Source: Archivesica marissinica (Eukaryota; Mollusca; Bivalvia; Venerida; Vesicomyidae). Taken from it: a stretch of 64,000 nt of DNA. Below the pieces are notes generated by a model that saw only the letters and a list, made by a program, of their open reading frames with translations, ran no database searches and was not told where the DNA came from. Within the stretch, counting starts at the first letter, position 1. The number at the start of each line of letters is the position of its first letter. Of the stretch, positions 52,801 to 61,980 are shown piece after piece. The stretch spans positions 93,000,530 to 93,064,529 of the forward strand of contig CM026390.1 of assembly GCA_014843695.1 (NCBI GenBank). The letters run 5' to 3'. The position numbers and the translations under genes are program-made.

Positions 52801-53569
52801 ACTAATCGTTATATATTATGCTATATACTCTCGCATGTTGTACTAATCGTTATATATTATACTATATACCCCCGCATGATGTACTAATCGTTATATATTA
52901 TGCTATATACCCCCGCATGTTGTACTAATCGTTATATATTATGCTATATACCCCCGCATGTTGTACTAATCGTTATATATTATGCTATATACCCCCGTAT
53001 GTTGTACTAATCGTTATATATGATAATATATACCCCCGCATGATGTACTAATCGCTATATATTATGCTATATAACCCCGTATGTTGTACTAATCGTTATA
53101 TATGATACTAAATACTCTCGCATGATGTACTAATCGTTATATATTATGCTATATACTATCGCATGATGTACTAATCGTTATATATTATGCTATATACCCC
53201 CGCATGATGTACTAATCGTTATATATTATGCTATATACTATCGCATGATGTACTAATCGCTATATATTATGCTATATACCCCCGTATGTTGTACTAATCG
53301 TTATATATGATAATAAATACTCTCGCATGATGTACTAATCGTTATATATTATGCTATATACTCTCGCATGTTGTACTAATCGTTATATATTATGCTATAT
53401 ACCCCCGCATGTTGTACTAATCGTTATATATTATGCTATATACCCTCGCATGTTGTACTAATCGTTATATATTATGCTATATACACACGCATGTTGTACT
53501 AATCGTTATATATTATGCTATATACCCTCGCATGTTGTACTAATCGTTATATATTATGCTATATACACC
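34823..53569. repeat. 18.7-kb satellite with 38-bp and 41-bp monomers
   Basis: All units share TATACCCCCGCATGTTGTAC then TAATCGTTATATA. They end either in CAGTG or CAGTA (38 bp, type A) or in TTATGCTA (41 bp, type B). Type A fills 34.8 to about 40.3 kb almost alone, with rare AGTATGCTA hybrids. The types are mixed from 40.3 to about 46 kb, and type B is nearly pure from there to the end. CCCCCG/CCCTCG and TGTTG/TGATG are the commonest polymorphisms. Blocks of units are duplicated; for example the TAGTGTGCTATATACC pair and the CCCCCGAATGCT units recur about 1.9-2.1 kb apart (46.2-46.8 versus 48.1-48.8 kb). One interruption lies near 37653-37680. Short ORFs inside are chance frames. About 470 units in total (estimate from length). 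Confidence 0.98.
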
Positions 53570-54544
53570 TGTGCAAAACCCCAATTTGCACGAAATATTT
53601 ATTATTGTTATATATAAATAGTAATGTATTATATAAATACATTAAACTGTTTCTATATATGGCCAAATGTTTACCATGTAATATATATATATTTGTTTTA
53701 TGCATAATCGTCTGCTATTATTTTCGCGCCTAAAATTATCAATCTCGCTTCGCGCGGGAAATGACTTAAGATGTTAGGCCTAATCTCAGTTTATCAAGGC
53801 CGTGGTTGCAGGTGTCCAGTTATGTAATACAAAGGCACCGAACTGGTTTGATGGTGTAATATTAGATAACATAACAGATGTTTAGGAATAACAAGATGTT
53901 TTAGGAATTGTTATATCATATATACACTGATTCAATTATGTATATAAGAAATGGATTTTATTAACATAGATCAGACACACTAGAGCCTAACTCCAGGAGC
54001 GAGAAAGGTCGTGATCTCAATCTAGTATATAGAACATATAAACTGTATTTATGATACTTAGATATTATTGACATTATAAGAAATATAACTTATAAAGATT
54101 TGTCGAATAATTAAATTGTTCAGCCACAGAAGAAACATAGAGTTTCGGTGAACCATATCGAAGTTGATTAAAAGTTAATCTAATCAGAAACAGTGATTAG
54201 ATTATAGTGATATTGAGTAATGACGGATTAGAAAGATTGGATGTTAAATATACTGTGTAAGCGCATATTCGGCTCACACAAATGGATTGTTAAATAAGCT
54301 TTTAATGATACGATGTATATATATATATAGATCACTGATTATATATATATGGATATTTCTGATGCCAATATAAACAAGATATTATATAGAAGAAATGTAA
54401 TACTGTGTTGAGTTATCATTAATACATATAATAACGAAGAAACCCCCTAGACAACTCCAGCGAGTCTACAATAGGATAGACCCTGGTAAGAGCCGTAGCA
54501 ACCGAGACATATTATTACGAGAAGAAAAAGGAGTGTTTGCGACA
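53570..54544 (+). repeat. 5' LTR
   Basis: Begins TGTGCAAAACCCCAATTTGC and ends TTTGCGACA (TG...CA). A good TATA box (TATATAAATAG) lies about 40 bp in. It matches the 3' LTR over its full length with roughly a dozen single differences and small indels, among them AACAAGATG versus AACAGATG and a few changes around 54140-54170. Confidence 0.95.
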
Positions 54545-54546
54545 AT

Positions 54547-54565
54547 TGGGACGCTCGTCCGGGAT
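54547..54565 (+). promoter_or_regulatory. Putative primer-binding site
   Basis: TGGGACGCTCGTCCGGGAT starts two bases after the LTR. It begins TGG, as expected for pairing with a tRNA CCA end, and its last 13 bases (CTCGTCCGGGAT with flank) are what a tRNA-Pro 3' end would pair with. The GAC insertion near the start makes the tRNA assignment tentative. Confidence 0.6.
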
Positions 54566-54994
54566 TGGAAATAAAGAAGAGGTGACATATCGTGACATAT
54601 TGTGAAGGACACTAGGATTTATATATGGAATATTGTGAAGGACACTAGGATTTATACATGAAGAATACAAGGGACTATTAATTAACGTAGGAAAACAGAA
54701 GTGCATGCGAGACAGTGTTAGAATTTGGAAATAAGTGAAAGACGTCAACGAATTATTAAATTAATGAAATGGATTAAATTATTGGAAATGTGCAAACTTT
54801 GAATATGTGATAAATTATCTATTGGATTAACGGACGAGACAGACTTCGGTAAGTACCAGTTTTCTTTTCATAGAGGCTTAATATTATCATTAAAATTATA
54901 TTAGTGATTTACTTCCTTTTATTGAACTCAATTCTATAATACATTTGGAGATACATTCTGGGGATTAAAAAATTTTGGGAAATAAAAAAATAAA
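54566..54994 (+). other. Leader of the LTR element
   Basis: Non-coding leader. A 30-bp sequence containing TGTGAAGGACACTAGGATTT is repeated directly at about 54599 and 54629. CTTCGGTAAGTACC near 54846 matches a splice-donor consensus, which could allow leader splicing; no acceptor is identified. Confidence 0.6.
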
Positions 54995-55273
54995 ATGGCT
55001 ACAACTAGGAGTGCTAATAAGGAAACTGAGGGGCCGGTTCACCCCGACTTGCAGACAACAGGTGATGAGATATGGGACAAATTAATGAGACTTCCATTCT
55101 TTAATCAGGCAAATCTGGAACGTCAGGGTGAGATTTATGAGAAAGAAAGAGAGAGGGAAAGAGAGAGGGAAGAAGTAAAACAAAGAGAGAGAGAAAGAGA
55201 GAGGGAAGAAGTAAAACAAAGAGAAGAAAGAGAGAGGGAAAGAGAAGAAAGAGAGAGAAAGAGAGAGGGATGA
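54995..55273 (+). pseudogene. gag: Gag N-terminal ORF, frameshifted
   Basis: Starts with an ATG after an A-rich stretch (AATAAAATGGCTACA). About 45 residues of ordinary sequence (DEIWDKLMRLPFFNQANLE) lead into a long Glu/Arg-rich repeat (EREREREREEVKQRE units), predicted as a charged helix or coiled coil. The frame ends at TGA (55271-55273), while the next frame carries on with the same EVKQR register into the main gag ORF. The break is therefore a small indel inside the purine-rich low-complexity run, not a real C-terminus. It could in principle be a programmed shift, but slippage mutation in such a run is more likely. Confidence 0.75.
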
Positions 55274-55325
55274 AGTAAAACAAAGAGGGGAAAGAGAAGA
55301 GAAAGAAAGGGACAGGGAGGAAAGA

Positions 55326-56318
55326 ATGCAAAGGGAGAAAATGCAGACGGAGATTCGCCTGAGAGAAATCCAGAGAGATCAGGAATCTCAGCAAAATAAC
55401 CCCCTCCATACAGATAATAGGCCCTCTAAGACAAACATTTCTGTTCCTATTTGGACCCAGACTATGAGGCCAGATAAATTCTTCGCAACATGTGAGAGAC
55501 TGTTCGAAGCTAGCCAGGTCGCCAAACAAACATGGGTGGGCCATATTATAGACACGTTGTCCGACAAGGCCAGAAATATATATGCCACTCTTCCTGTCCA
55601 AGACGCTAATAATTACGATACCCTCAAGGCCGCCATCTTGGATGAATATAGACTCTCACCCACTGTATATAGAAAGAATTTCTTCTCTTGGTTAAAGAAA
55701 CCTCAGCAGACATATTCCGAATTCATTAAGGAATTAAGGGAGCAAATGACTCTATGGACGGAGAACAATGATCCGAGCGAGGTCAACTGGATCGAGCTGC
55801 TCTTGAGATATAGATTCGATTCCCAGCTAAGTGATGAGCTTAATTTGTTCATTCTGGATAAGAAAGCATCTACTCTCCAGGAATGTATTTCCCTGGCGGA
55901 TGAATATAACCTCCATCGCAGATTAGCGCCCAGGACACGGATTACTTCAAATCCGAATGTGAAACCCAGAGATACAGAACACCGACCTCCAGCCCCAAGG
56001 CCATATATCCCATCACCCATGTATCGACCCAATATTAGGATAGATAATTCCCAAGCTACCCATAGAACTCCCCGGATAGAAAAATATTGTAGTTATTGTA
56101 GGCGTAATGGCCACGGACGAACAGAGTGTTGGGCAGATCCCAATTCACCTAGGTACAGGGGTACTAGAAACCTAGCAAACGGACACCAAGTGTCAAACAC
56201 TACTCATAGTTCAGCCTTTATACCCAATGAGCCAGTGAACTCATATGAAAATACCGAGATGGTAAATCCATTACTTGTCAAATATACAGGTCAAAAGTAC
56301 GGGACACCAGGGACCTAG
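55326..56318 (+). CDS. gag: Gag capsid/nucleocapsid region of the LTR element
   Basis: This is the structural polyprotein that would package element RNA in cytoplasmic particles. The frame is open from about 55272; the ATG at 55326 is just the first Met. Residues about 40-200 read as a Gypsy-type capsid (retrotrans_gag-like: FFATCERLFEASQVAK, IYATLPVQDANNYDTLKAAI, then FSWLKKPQQTYSEFIKELRE). A proline-rich linker follows. Near the end is a canonical CCHC zinc knuckle, C255-x2-C258-x4-H263-x4-C268 (CSYCRRNGHGRTEC), for nucleic acid binding. The last ten or so residues after PLLVKYTGQ are out-of-frame integrase sequence, so the true gag/protease junction has been lost. The assignment to gag is firm. 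The N-terminal part lies in the frameshifted ORF at 54995. Confidence 0.88.
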   Translation: MQREKMQTEIRLREIQRDQESQQNNPLHTDNRPSKTNISVPIWTQTMRPDKFFATCERLFEASQVAKQTWVGHIIDTLSDKARNIYATLPVQDANNYDTLKAAILDEYRLSPTVYRKNFFSWLKKPQQTYSEFIKELREQMTLWTENNDPSEVNWIELLLRYRFDSQLSDELNLFILDKKASTLQECISLADEYNLHRRLAPRTRITSNPNVKPRDTEHRPPAPRPYIPSPMYRPNIRIDNSQATHRTPRIEKYCSYCRRNGHGRTECWADPNSPRYRGTRNLANGHQVSNTTHSSAFIPNEPVNSYENTEMVNPLLVKYTGQKYGTPGT

Positions 56319-57255
56319 TAAGACCCTGAAGCGCATTAAGCGCCGCTTCTTTTGGCCGGGAATCCGCGCAGATGTTAAACGATTCTGCCATAGCTGTGGG
56401 CCGTGCCAGAGAGCGGGTAAGGGACAGAAAGCCACTGTAGCCCCATTGAAACCCCTGCCCATTATATCCCAACCATTCAAATTTATATCCGCTGATTTCG
56501 TTGGACCCATGAAGAAAACTATAAATGGGAACCAGTATATCTTGAATTTTATTGATCATGCCACTAAATATACGGAATCTTTCCCATGCGCCGCAGCGAC
56601 AGCTGTTAATGCACAAAAATCACTGATCGAGATAATATCTCGACATGGAAAACCCCAGACCCTGTTGACTGACCGAGGAAGCGCTTTCATAGCTGAAACA
56701 TTCACACGCTTCCTAGCCGAGCACGATATACGTCACTTAACTAGCACGAGTTACAGGCCTAAAACCAACGGATCAATAGAGAAATATAATGTTACATTGA
56801 AAACCATGCTTAGAATCCTTGGGGAGAACTCTTTATCGTCTTGGGATGAGATGCTACCCTGGCTATTATTTGCATATAGAAGTGCAGAGCACTCTAGCAC
56901 AGGATATTCTCCCTTCTACCTTCTATATGGGCGCGAACCTAGAGATAATCTAGATTCCACTTATTATCTCTGGGCTAGAAATGAGCGGGATGAAGGGATC
57001 CCCATAAATAACTATGTACAAGAATTATGTCATAGATTAGCTGAAGCGTTACGTGACGCCAGCGAGAATGCACAACATGCCGCAGATGGTCGTAAAACAA
57101 AGTATGACAGAAGTAAGAAAGCGAAAATGCGTGTATTCCAGCGTTGTGAATTAGTGTTAGTACGATTACCGTTAAAAGGTAATAAGCTGAAAAATGCCCT
57201 CCAGGGACCGTATCCGGTACACGAAAAGGTAGCGTCGCATACCTATATTATATAA
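56275..57255 (+). CDS. pol: Integrase of the LTR element, interrupted by TAA
   Basis: Would insert the cDNA into host DNA. In the 327-codon frame (first codon TTG, not a real start) homology begins near 56300. The zinc-binding part keeps one histidine (H11, GHQGPSKTLKRI) and C41-x2-C44 (CHSCGPC) but lacks the upstream histidine. The core has the catalytic triad D74 (SADFVGP), D133 (LLTDRGSAF) and E169 (NGSIEKYN), with exactly 35 residues between the last two: D,D35E. The C-terminal part has LQGPYPVHEKV, a GPY/F-like module typical of Ty3/Gypsy integrases. The in-frame TAA at 57253-57255 cuts this module; its end (MHVNQLKPW) is in the next ORF, same frame. RT lies downstream instead of upstream, which is the unusual point. 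Confidence 0.92.
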   Translation: MSNIQVKSTGHQGPSKTLKRIKRRFFWPGIRADVKRFCHSCGPCQRAGKGQKATVAPLKPLPIISQPFKFISADFVGPMKKTINGNQYILNFIDHATKYTESFPCAAATAVNAQKSLIEIISRHGKPQTLLTDRGSAFIAETFTRFLAEHDIRHLTSTSYRPKTNGSIEKYNVTLKTMLRILGENSLSSWDEMLPWLLFAYRSAEHSSTGYSPFYLLYGREPRDNLDSTYYLWARNERDEGIPINNYVQELCHRLAEALRDASENAQHAADGRKTKYDRSKKAKMRVFQRCELVLVRLPLKGNKLKNALQGPYPVHEKVASHTYII

Positions 57256-57984
57256 ATGCCTGATAAGAGAGTAAAATACCGTGTTATGCATGTAAACCAG
57301 TTGAAGCCCTGGACAGGTAGGGAGGAGGGTGCAGCTCTAGCTGATAGTAGTCCGGTGTATGAGTCCCAAGACCCTACCCTATTAGATTACCAAGCCCCTA
57401 CGGACATTGAGAAAGAATTCGATCCTTGCAGTCCTCTTGAATCTGTACCTAAGAAAACCTGGCCGGATATCAGTCATTTAAACCCAGACCACAGGGACGA
57501 TATTAGTCAGTTATTTGACCGTTACCCCCGTTTATTCTCTGGACAACTGGGACGTTTCCACGGTGTTACCCATGATATTGATGTGCAAGGTGCTTCACCC
57601 GTAATCCAGCCTTACTACCGCATGTCTCCAGAAAAGAAACAAATACTAAAAACTGAGCTAGATCAAATGTTGGAGTTAGGAATTATCCGCCCTAGCAGAA
57701 GCCAGTGGGCCTCTCCCATACTATTGGTACGCAAATCAGACTCAGAATGGCGACCATGTATTGATTATCGGAAAATTAATGACCTGACTCGAGGAGAAGC
57801 CTTCCCCATCCCGAGATTAGACGATCTCATTGATCAGGTCGCAGGTTCGAGTCTGATATCGATTTTAGATCTTAATAAAGGTTACTGGCAGATTCCGCTA
57901 ACCCCTCGAGCTAGTGAAATTGCAGCGTTCATAACCCCCTGGGGCTTGTTTGAACCATTAACTCTCCCATTTGGTTTAAAAAAA
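57256..57984 (+). pseudogene. pol: Integrase tail plus N-terminal half of Gypsy-type reverse transcriptase
   Basis: Continues in the integrase frame directly after the TAA. Residues 1-20 finish the GPY/F region (VMHVNQLKPW). A linker of about 60 residues follows, then a Ty3/Gypsy RT: GRFHGVTHDIDVQG (about 115), YYRMSPEKK, LELGIIRPSRSQWASPILLV (about 141-160), WRPCIDYRKIND, and motif A ILDLNKGYWQI with catalytic D205. PFGLK marks the following conserved block. At the A7 run 57978-57984 the frame is lost: the ORF goes on only to 58053 with unrelated residues. There is no protease or RNase H between integrase and RT. Confidence 0.9.
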
Positions 57985-58879
57985 CGGTGGAGTTACCTTC
58001 AAGAGGGCCATAAACGAGATAATCGCTCAATCCCCGACAGAACCCATCCGTGATAGATTTGCCGACGCATATCTGGATGATATTGCTGTTCGATCCAATT
58101 TATGGTCACAGCACATAAATCACTTGGATTGGACATTTCATAGACTAGAGGATATTGGTGTTACTTTGAATCCGAAGAAGTGTAAAATTGGGTCTGGAAC
58201 AGTCAAGTACTTGGGACATGAATTAGGGTCGGGAAAAATCAAACCAATTTCCAGCAAGGTTGAGTGTATTAGTAATATCTCTCCCCCACAGACCAAGAAA
58301 CAATTACGAGGATATCTGGGATCAGTAGGATTTTACAGGAAATTCATTCCCCAGTTCGCTGAGATCGCCGCTCCCCTGACTGACTTATTAAAGGGCAAGC
58401 GATCAGGGAACATCATAACTCAGTGGAGCGATAAACATCAACTTGCTTTCGAATCCTTAAAGAAAGCTTTAACCAATAAACCCATACTGAAGGCCCCTGA
58501 CTTTAACCAAGAGTTCGAACTCTATACTGATGCTTCCGATTTGGGAATTTCGGCTGTACTGACTCAGACCGTTGACCAAGTACCACACCCAGTAGCATTT
58601 TATTCCCGAAAACTTATTCCACGAGAGAAAAACTACTCTACAATAGAGAAGGAATTATTAGCTATAGTGGCCGGTATCGAACATTTTCGCATATATGTAA
58701 GCACAAGCAAAACAATAATTAATTCAGATCATAATCCCCTTGTATGGTTAAGTAGGTCGAAAACGTCCAATCAACGCCTCTTAAGATGGGCACTGTGTCT
58801 CTCAGAATTTAATCTGACCATTAAACATATCAAAGGGACTCAAAATGTTCTAGCAGACTTTCTCAGTAGAGTTCAATGA
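57985..58879 (+). CDS. pol: C-terminal RT and RNase H of the LTR element
   Basis: The +2 frame is open from about 57985 to the TGA at 58877-58879; any ATG-based start inside is arbitrary. It carries the RT catalytic motif YLDD at 58070-58081, then the thumb/connection (KYLGHELGSGKI, FYRKFIPQFAEIAAPLTDLL). The RNase H domain has D (58529, LYTDASDLG), E (58652, IEKELLAI) and D (58727, NSDHNPLVW), and ends NVLADFLSR, which is typical for Gypsy RNase H. Translation stops 12 bp later, and the 3' LTR starts about 220 bp after that, so no integrase follows. That confirms integrase is not duplicated downstream. Confidence 0.9.
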
Positions 58880-59103
58880 CTGTGATGTTTGACTTAGTAA
58901 ATGTACTTGGTATTATTTCAGTTGTTCAGTAAATAGTTATTGCCTCTATGATTAGAATGTTGGTACCTAGCGAAAGAAATGCTATTTTAGGACATATGAT
59001 GTATTGATATTATGATTGTTTTCTACTGTATATTCAAAGGAATGAAGATTTGTAAATCGGCCGATAGCGGGCGATGTCAAACTTCTCCCCGGGTAGGGAG
59101 GAT
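58880..59103 (+). promoter_or_regulatory. 3' non-coding leader to LTR with polypurine tract
   Basis: Short non-coding segment ending in GGGTAGGGAGGA (59091-59102), a purine-rich tract directly before the 3' LTR that fits the plus-strand primer site. Confidence 0.75.
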
Positions 59104-60075
59104 TGTGCAAAACCCCAATTTGCACGAAATATTTATTATTGTTATATATAAATAGTAATGTATTATATAAATACATTAAACTGTTTCTATATATGGCCAA
59201 ATGTTTACCATGTAATATATATATATATGTTTTATGCATAATCGTCTGCTATTATTTTCGCGCCTAAAATTATCAATCTCGCTTCGCGCGGGAAATGACT
59301 TAAGATGTTAGGCCTAATCTCAGTTTATCAAGGCCGTGGTTGCAGGTGTCCAGTTATGTAATACAAAGGCACCGAACTGGTTTGATGGTGTAATATTAGA
59401 TAACATAACAGATGTTTAGGAATAACAGATGTTTTAGGAATTGTTATATCATATATACACTGATTCAATCATGTATATAAGAAATGGATTTTATTAACAT
59501 AGATCAGACACACTAGAGCCTAACTCCAGGAGCGAGAAAGGTCGTGATCTCAATCTAGTATATAGAACATATAAACTGTATTTATGATACTTAGATATTA
59601 TGGACATTATAAGAAATATAACTTATAAAGATTTGTCGAATAATTAAATTGTTCAGCCATAGAAGAAACAGAGAGTTTCGGCGAACCATACCAGGTGATT
59701 AAAAGTTAATCTAATCAGAAACAGTGATTAGATTATAGTGATATTGAGTAATGACGGATTAGAAAGATTGGATGTTAAATATATTGTGTAAGCGCATATT
59801 CGGCTCACACAAATGGATTGTTAAATAAGCTTTTAATGATACGATGTATATATATATATAGATCACTGATTATATATATATGGATATTTCTGATGCCAAT
59901 ATAAACAAGATATTATATAGAAGAAATGTAATACTGTGTTGAGTTATCATTAATACATATAATAACGAAGAAACCCCCTAGACAACTCCAGCGAGTCTAC
60001 AATAGGATAGACCCTGGTAAGAGCCGTAGCAACCTAGACATATTATTACGAGAAGAAAAAGGAGAGTTTGCGACA
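59104..60075 (+). repeat. 3' LTR
   Basis: Same ends and length as the 5' LTR. The differences are scattered substitutions, a few concentrated near 59660-59700, and short indels; by eye about 98-99% identical. Confidence 0.95.
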
Positions 60076-60290
60076 CCATGTGTGCCACATTTGAAACGTG
60101 ACAATTAGAGAGTCCATTTACCTGAACTGAAAATATATTTACACCAGTTAAATATTTACCAACATGTTGGCAGATTCGGAGTCATATTTATAAGAGAAAC
60201 TCCATTATCGAGAACATGAAAAGGGGATAAATTAAAACTTTATTTTTTTTCTTTGTATTGTAGGCTTCAAAAAGGAACATGTTGATTTAA
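60076..60290. other. Right flank of the LTR element, unassigned
   Basis: Not satellite sequence, so the element marks the right border of the satellite. No feature seen. Confidence 0.6.
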
Positions 60291-60690
60291 TTGATTTTCG
60301 ACAAAATAAATATACAGCGCGCTCAATTCAGTAAAATATAACACTTATATAACTGTGTAACAACTACGAAATGGAAGGACATATTTACAGTAGTTCTCGT
60401 CTTGTGTATCAGTTCTTAATAAATATCTTGTAATAATTGTGGTAGAAAAGAAACTTAGATTTAATGGAGAAAGAAATACGAGTGTGCGGATTGATTTTCG
60501 ACAATATAAATATAGTGTGCTCAAATCAGTAAAATATAACACTTGTATAAATGTTCAACAACTGACGAATTGGAAATAGATTTACAGTAGTTCGTGTCTC
60601 GTGTATCAGATCTTACTCAATATTTTGTAATAATGGTGTTGAAAAAGAAACTTAAATTAAATGGAGAAAAAAGTACGAATGTGCGGAAAT
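60291..60690. repeat. Tandem duplication of about 200 bp
   Basis: 60291-60490 and 60491-60690 align end to end: TTGATTTTCGACAAAATAAA versus TTGATTTTCGACAATATAAA, then CAGTAAAATATAACACTT, TTTACAGTAGTTC, GTGTATCAG, TGTAATAAT and TTAAATGGAGAAA in both. The copies differ at perhaps 15-20% of sites. A frame crossing the second copy (to 60839) has no ATG start and no recognised product. Confidence 0.85.
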
Positions 60691-61566
60691 ACTGTAGCAG
60701 TAATCATCTCCCGACAGCTACTAAAGCGAATTCAAATACAGAGGTATGCCGATATTCCAAATATTTATTTCTTGGTCTAGTATATTTAATTCAATACGAT
60801 AGATATGCACAATGTAAACCAGTATATTTATTTAATTAAATACGGTATAAACGTATTGTTAGGTGGAAGCAATGAAGCAATTGTATTTATTGAACAAATA
60901 TTGAACATGGTCGTTGATTTGTGCAATTGTCGTTCTCGGTCGTCTTTTGTGGATAATACAAGGAAATGTGGATAATTGACAATTTGGCATGTTTTCTTTT
61001 TGTCAATTTGCTGTTATTTCGTTAGTTCTCCTCGCCAAACCAAATATACGCCAGGTACTGTACACAGTAAAGCAACTGGAAGAATATGGCATTGTGTGTT
61101 TGCTTTGTGCCAGTTATTGACATGTATCTAAACCTGTCCTGTTCTGAACATAATGTCTTGTATTGTCTACAACTTTCAGAAAATGCCTAAACTATTGGCA
61201 TACTGTGATGTACCACTCGACGGCTACATTTTAGTTTTTAGTACATATATATTTTTAATATTTTTGTAATACTAAATTTTTAGCATCTTTTACAAGTCTT
61301 ATCGAAAAGCTACATACACACAGATTCCCCATCCAGCTGGCTTGCATCCAGTCTCTTCCTTCACCAATACTAGTTGGAGATTAGCCATATATATATATAT
61401 ATATATATCAATGTCATTTGCTTGGATTAAAATATCACAGTCCTGTGACCATATTTGTATTTACAGATTTCTTTTTCCCCAAAAACAGTGGTGATGTAGA
61501 AGCCGACCAACATATAGTGGTAACCATACACGGAGGTTTGTATTAACACATGGTGTTGGCATGGTA
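60691..61566. other. Unassigned AT-rich stretch with an (AT)n microsatellite
   Basis: (AT)11 at about 61387-61408. Otherwise unique; no supported gene. Confidence 0.55.
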
Positions 61567-61980
61567 CACACAGCACAGTATGTCTCTATATAGAGAGCTG
61601 TTGTAAACATACACAGCACAGTATGTCTCTATATAGAGAGCTGTTGTAAACATACACAGCACAGTATGTCTCTATATAGAGAGCTGTTGTAAACATACAC
61701 AGCACAGTATGTCTCTATATAGAGAGCTGTTGTAAACATACACAGCACAGTATGTCTCTATATAGAGAGCTGTTGTAAACATACACAGCACAGTATGTCT
61801 CTATATAGAGAGCTGTTGTAAACATACACAGCACAGTATGTCTCTATATAGAGAGCTGTTGTAAACATACACAGCACAGTATGTCTCTATATAGAGAGCT
61901 GTTGTAAACATACACAGCACAGTATGTCTCTATATAGAGAGCTGTTGTAAACATACACAGCACAGTATGTCTCTATATAT
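61567..61980. repeat. 43-bp tandem array (about 9.6 units)
   Basis: Near-identical units: ACACAGCACAGTATGTCTCT then ATATAGAGAGCTGTTGTAAACAT split over the unit. The sharp identity suggests recent expansion. The period coincides with the array at 4301 but the sequence is unrelated. Confidence 0.97.

Larger units (their letters stand above)
53570..60075 (+). mobile_element. Defective Ty3/Gypsy LTR retrotransposon, gmr1-like (integrase before RT)
   Basis: A 6.5-kb element bounded by two direct LTRs of about 973 bp (TGTGCAAAACC...GCGACA). It has a primer-binding-like site just inside the 5' LTR, a purine tract just before the 3' LTR, and coding regions in the order gag, integrase, reverse transcriptase, RNase H. 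The enzymes are Ty3/Gypsy type but the order is that of Ty1/copia, as in the gmr1-like group. No protease or envelope is seen. Breaks: a frameshift in gag, an apparent deletion between gag and integrase, TAA at 57253-57255, and a frameshift near 57978-57984. The left end abuts the last satellite unit. ACACC occurs at 53565-53569 and at 60073-60077, overlapping the right LTR end by 3 nt, so the target duplication is ambiguous. Confidence 0.93.

Noticed and set aside
12801..53569. CRISPR array possibility for the regular repeats
   Set aside because: Units are back to back without unique spacers, in a eukaryotic context and without cas-like genes.
54515..54748. 77-residue minus-strand ORF in the LTR leader
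   Set aside because: Created by the 30-bp leader repeats; not conserved in a coding sense.
55101..55601. 166-residue minus-strand ORF, Leu/Phe/Ser-rich
   Set aside because: Antisense shadow of the gag Glu/Arg repeat and capsid region.
60594..60839. 81-residue ORF to the right of the LTR element
   Set aside because: No ATG at its start, lies in the tandem duplication, and no family resemblance.
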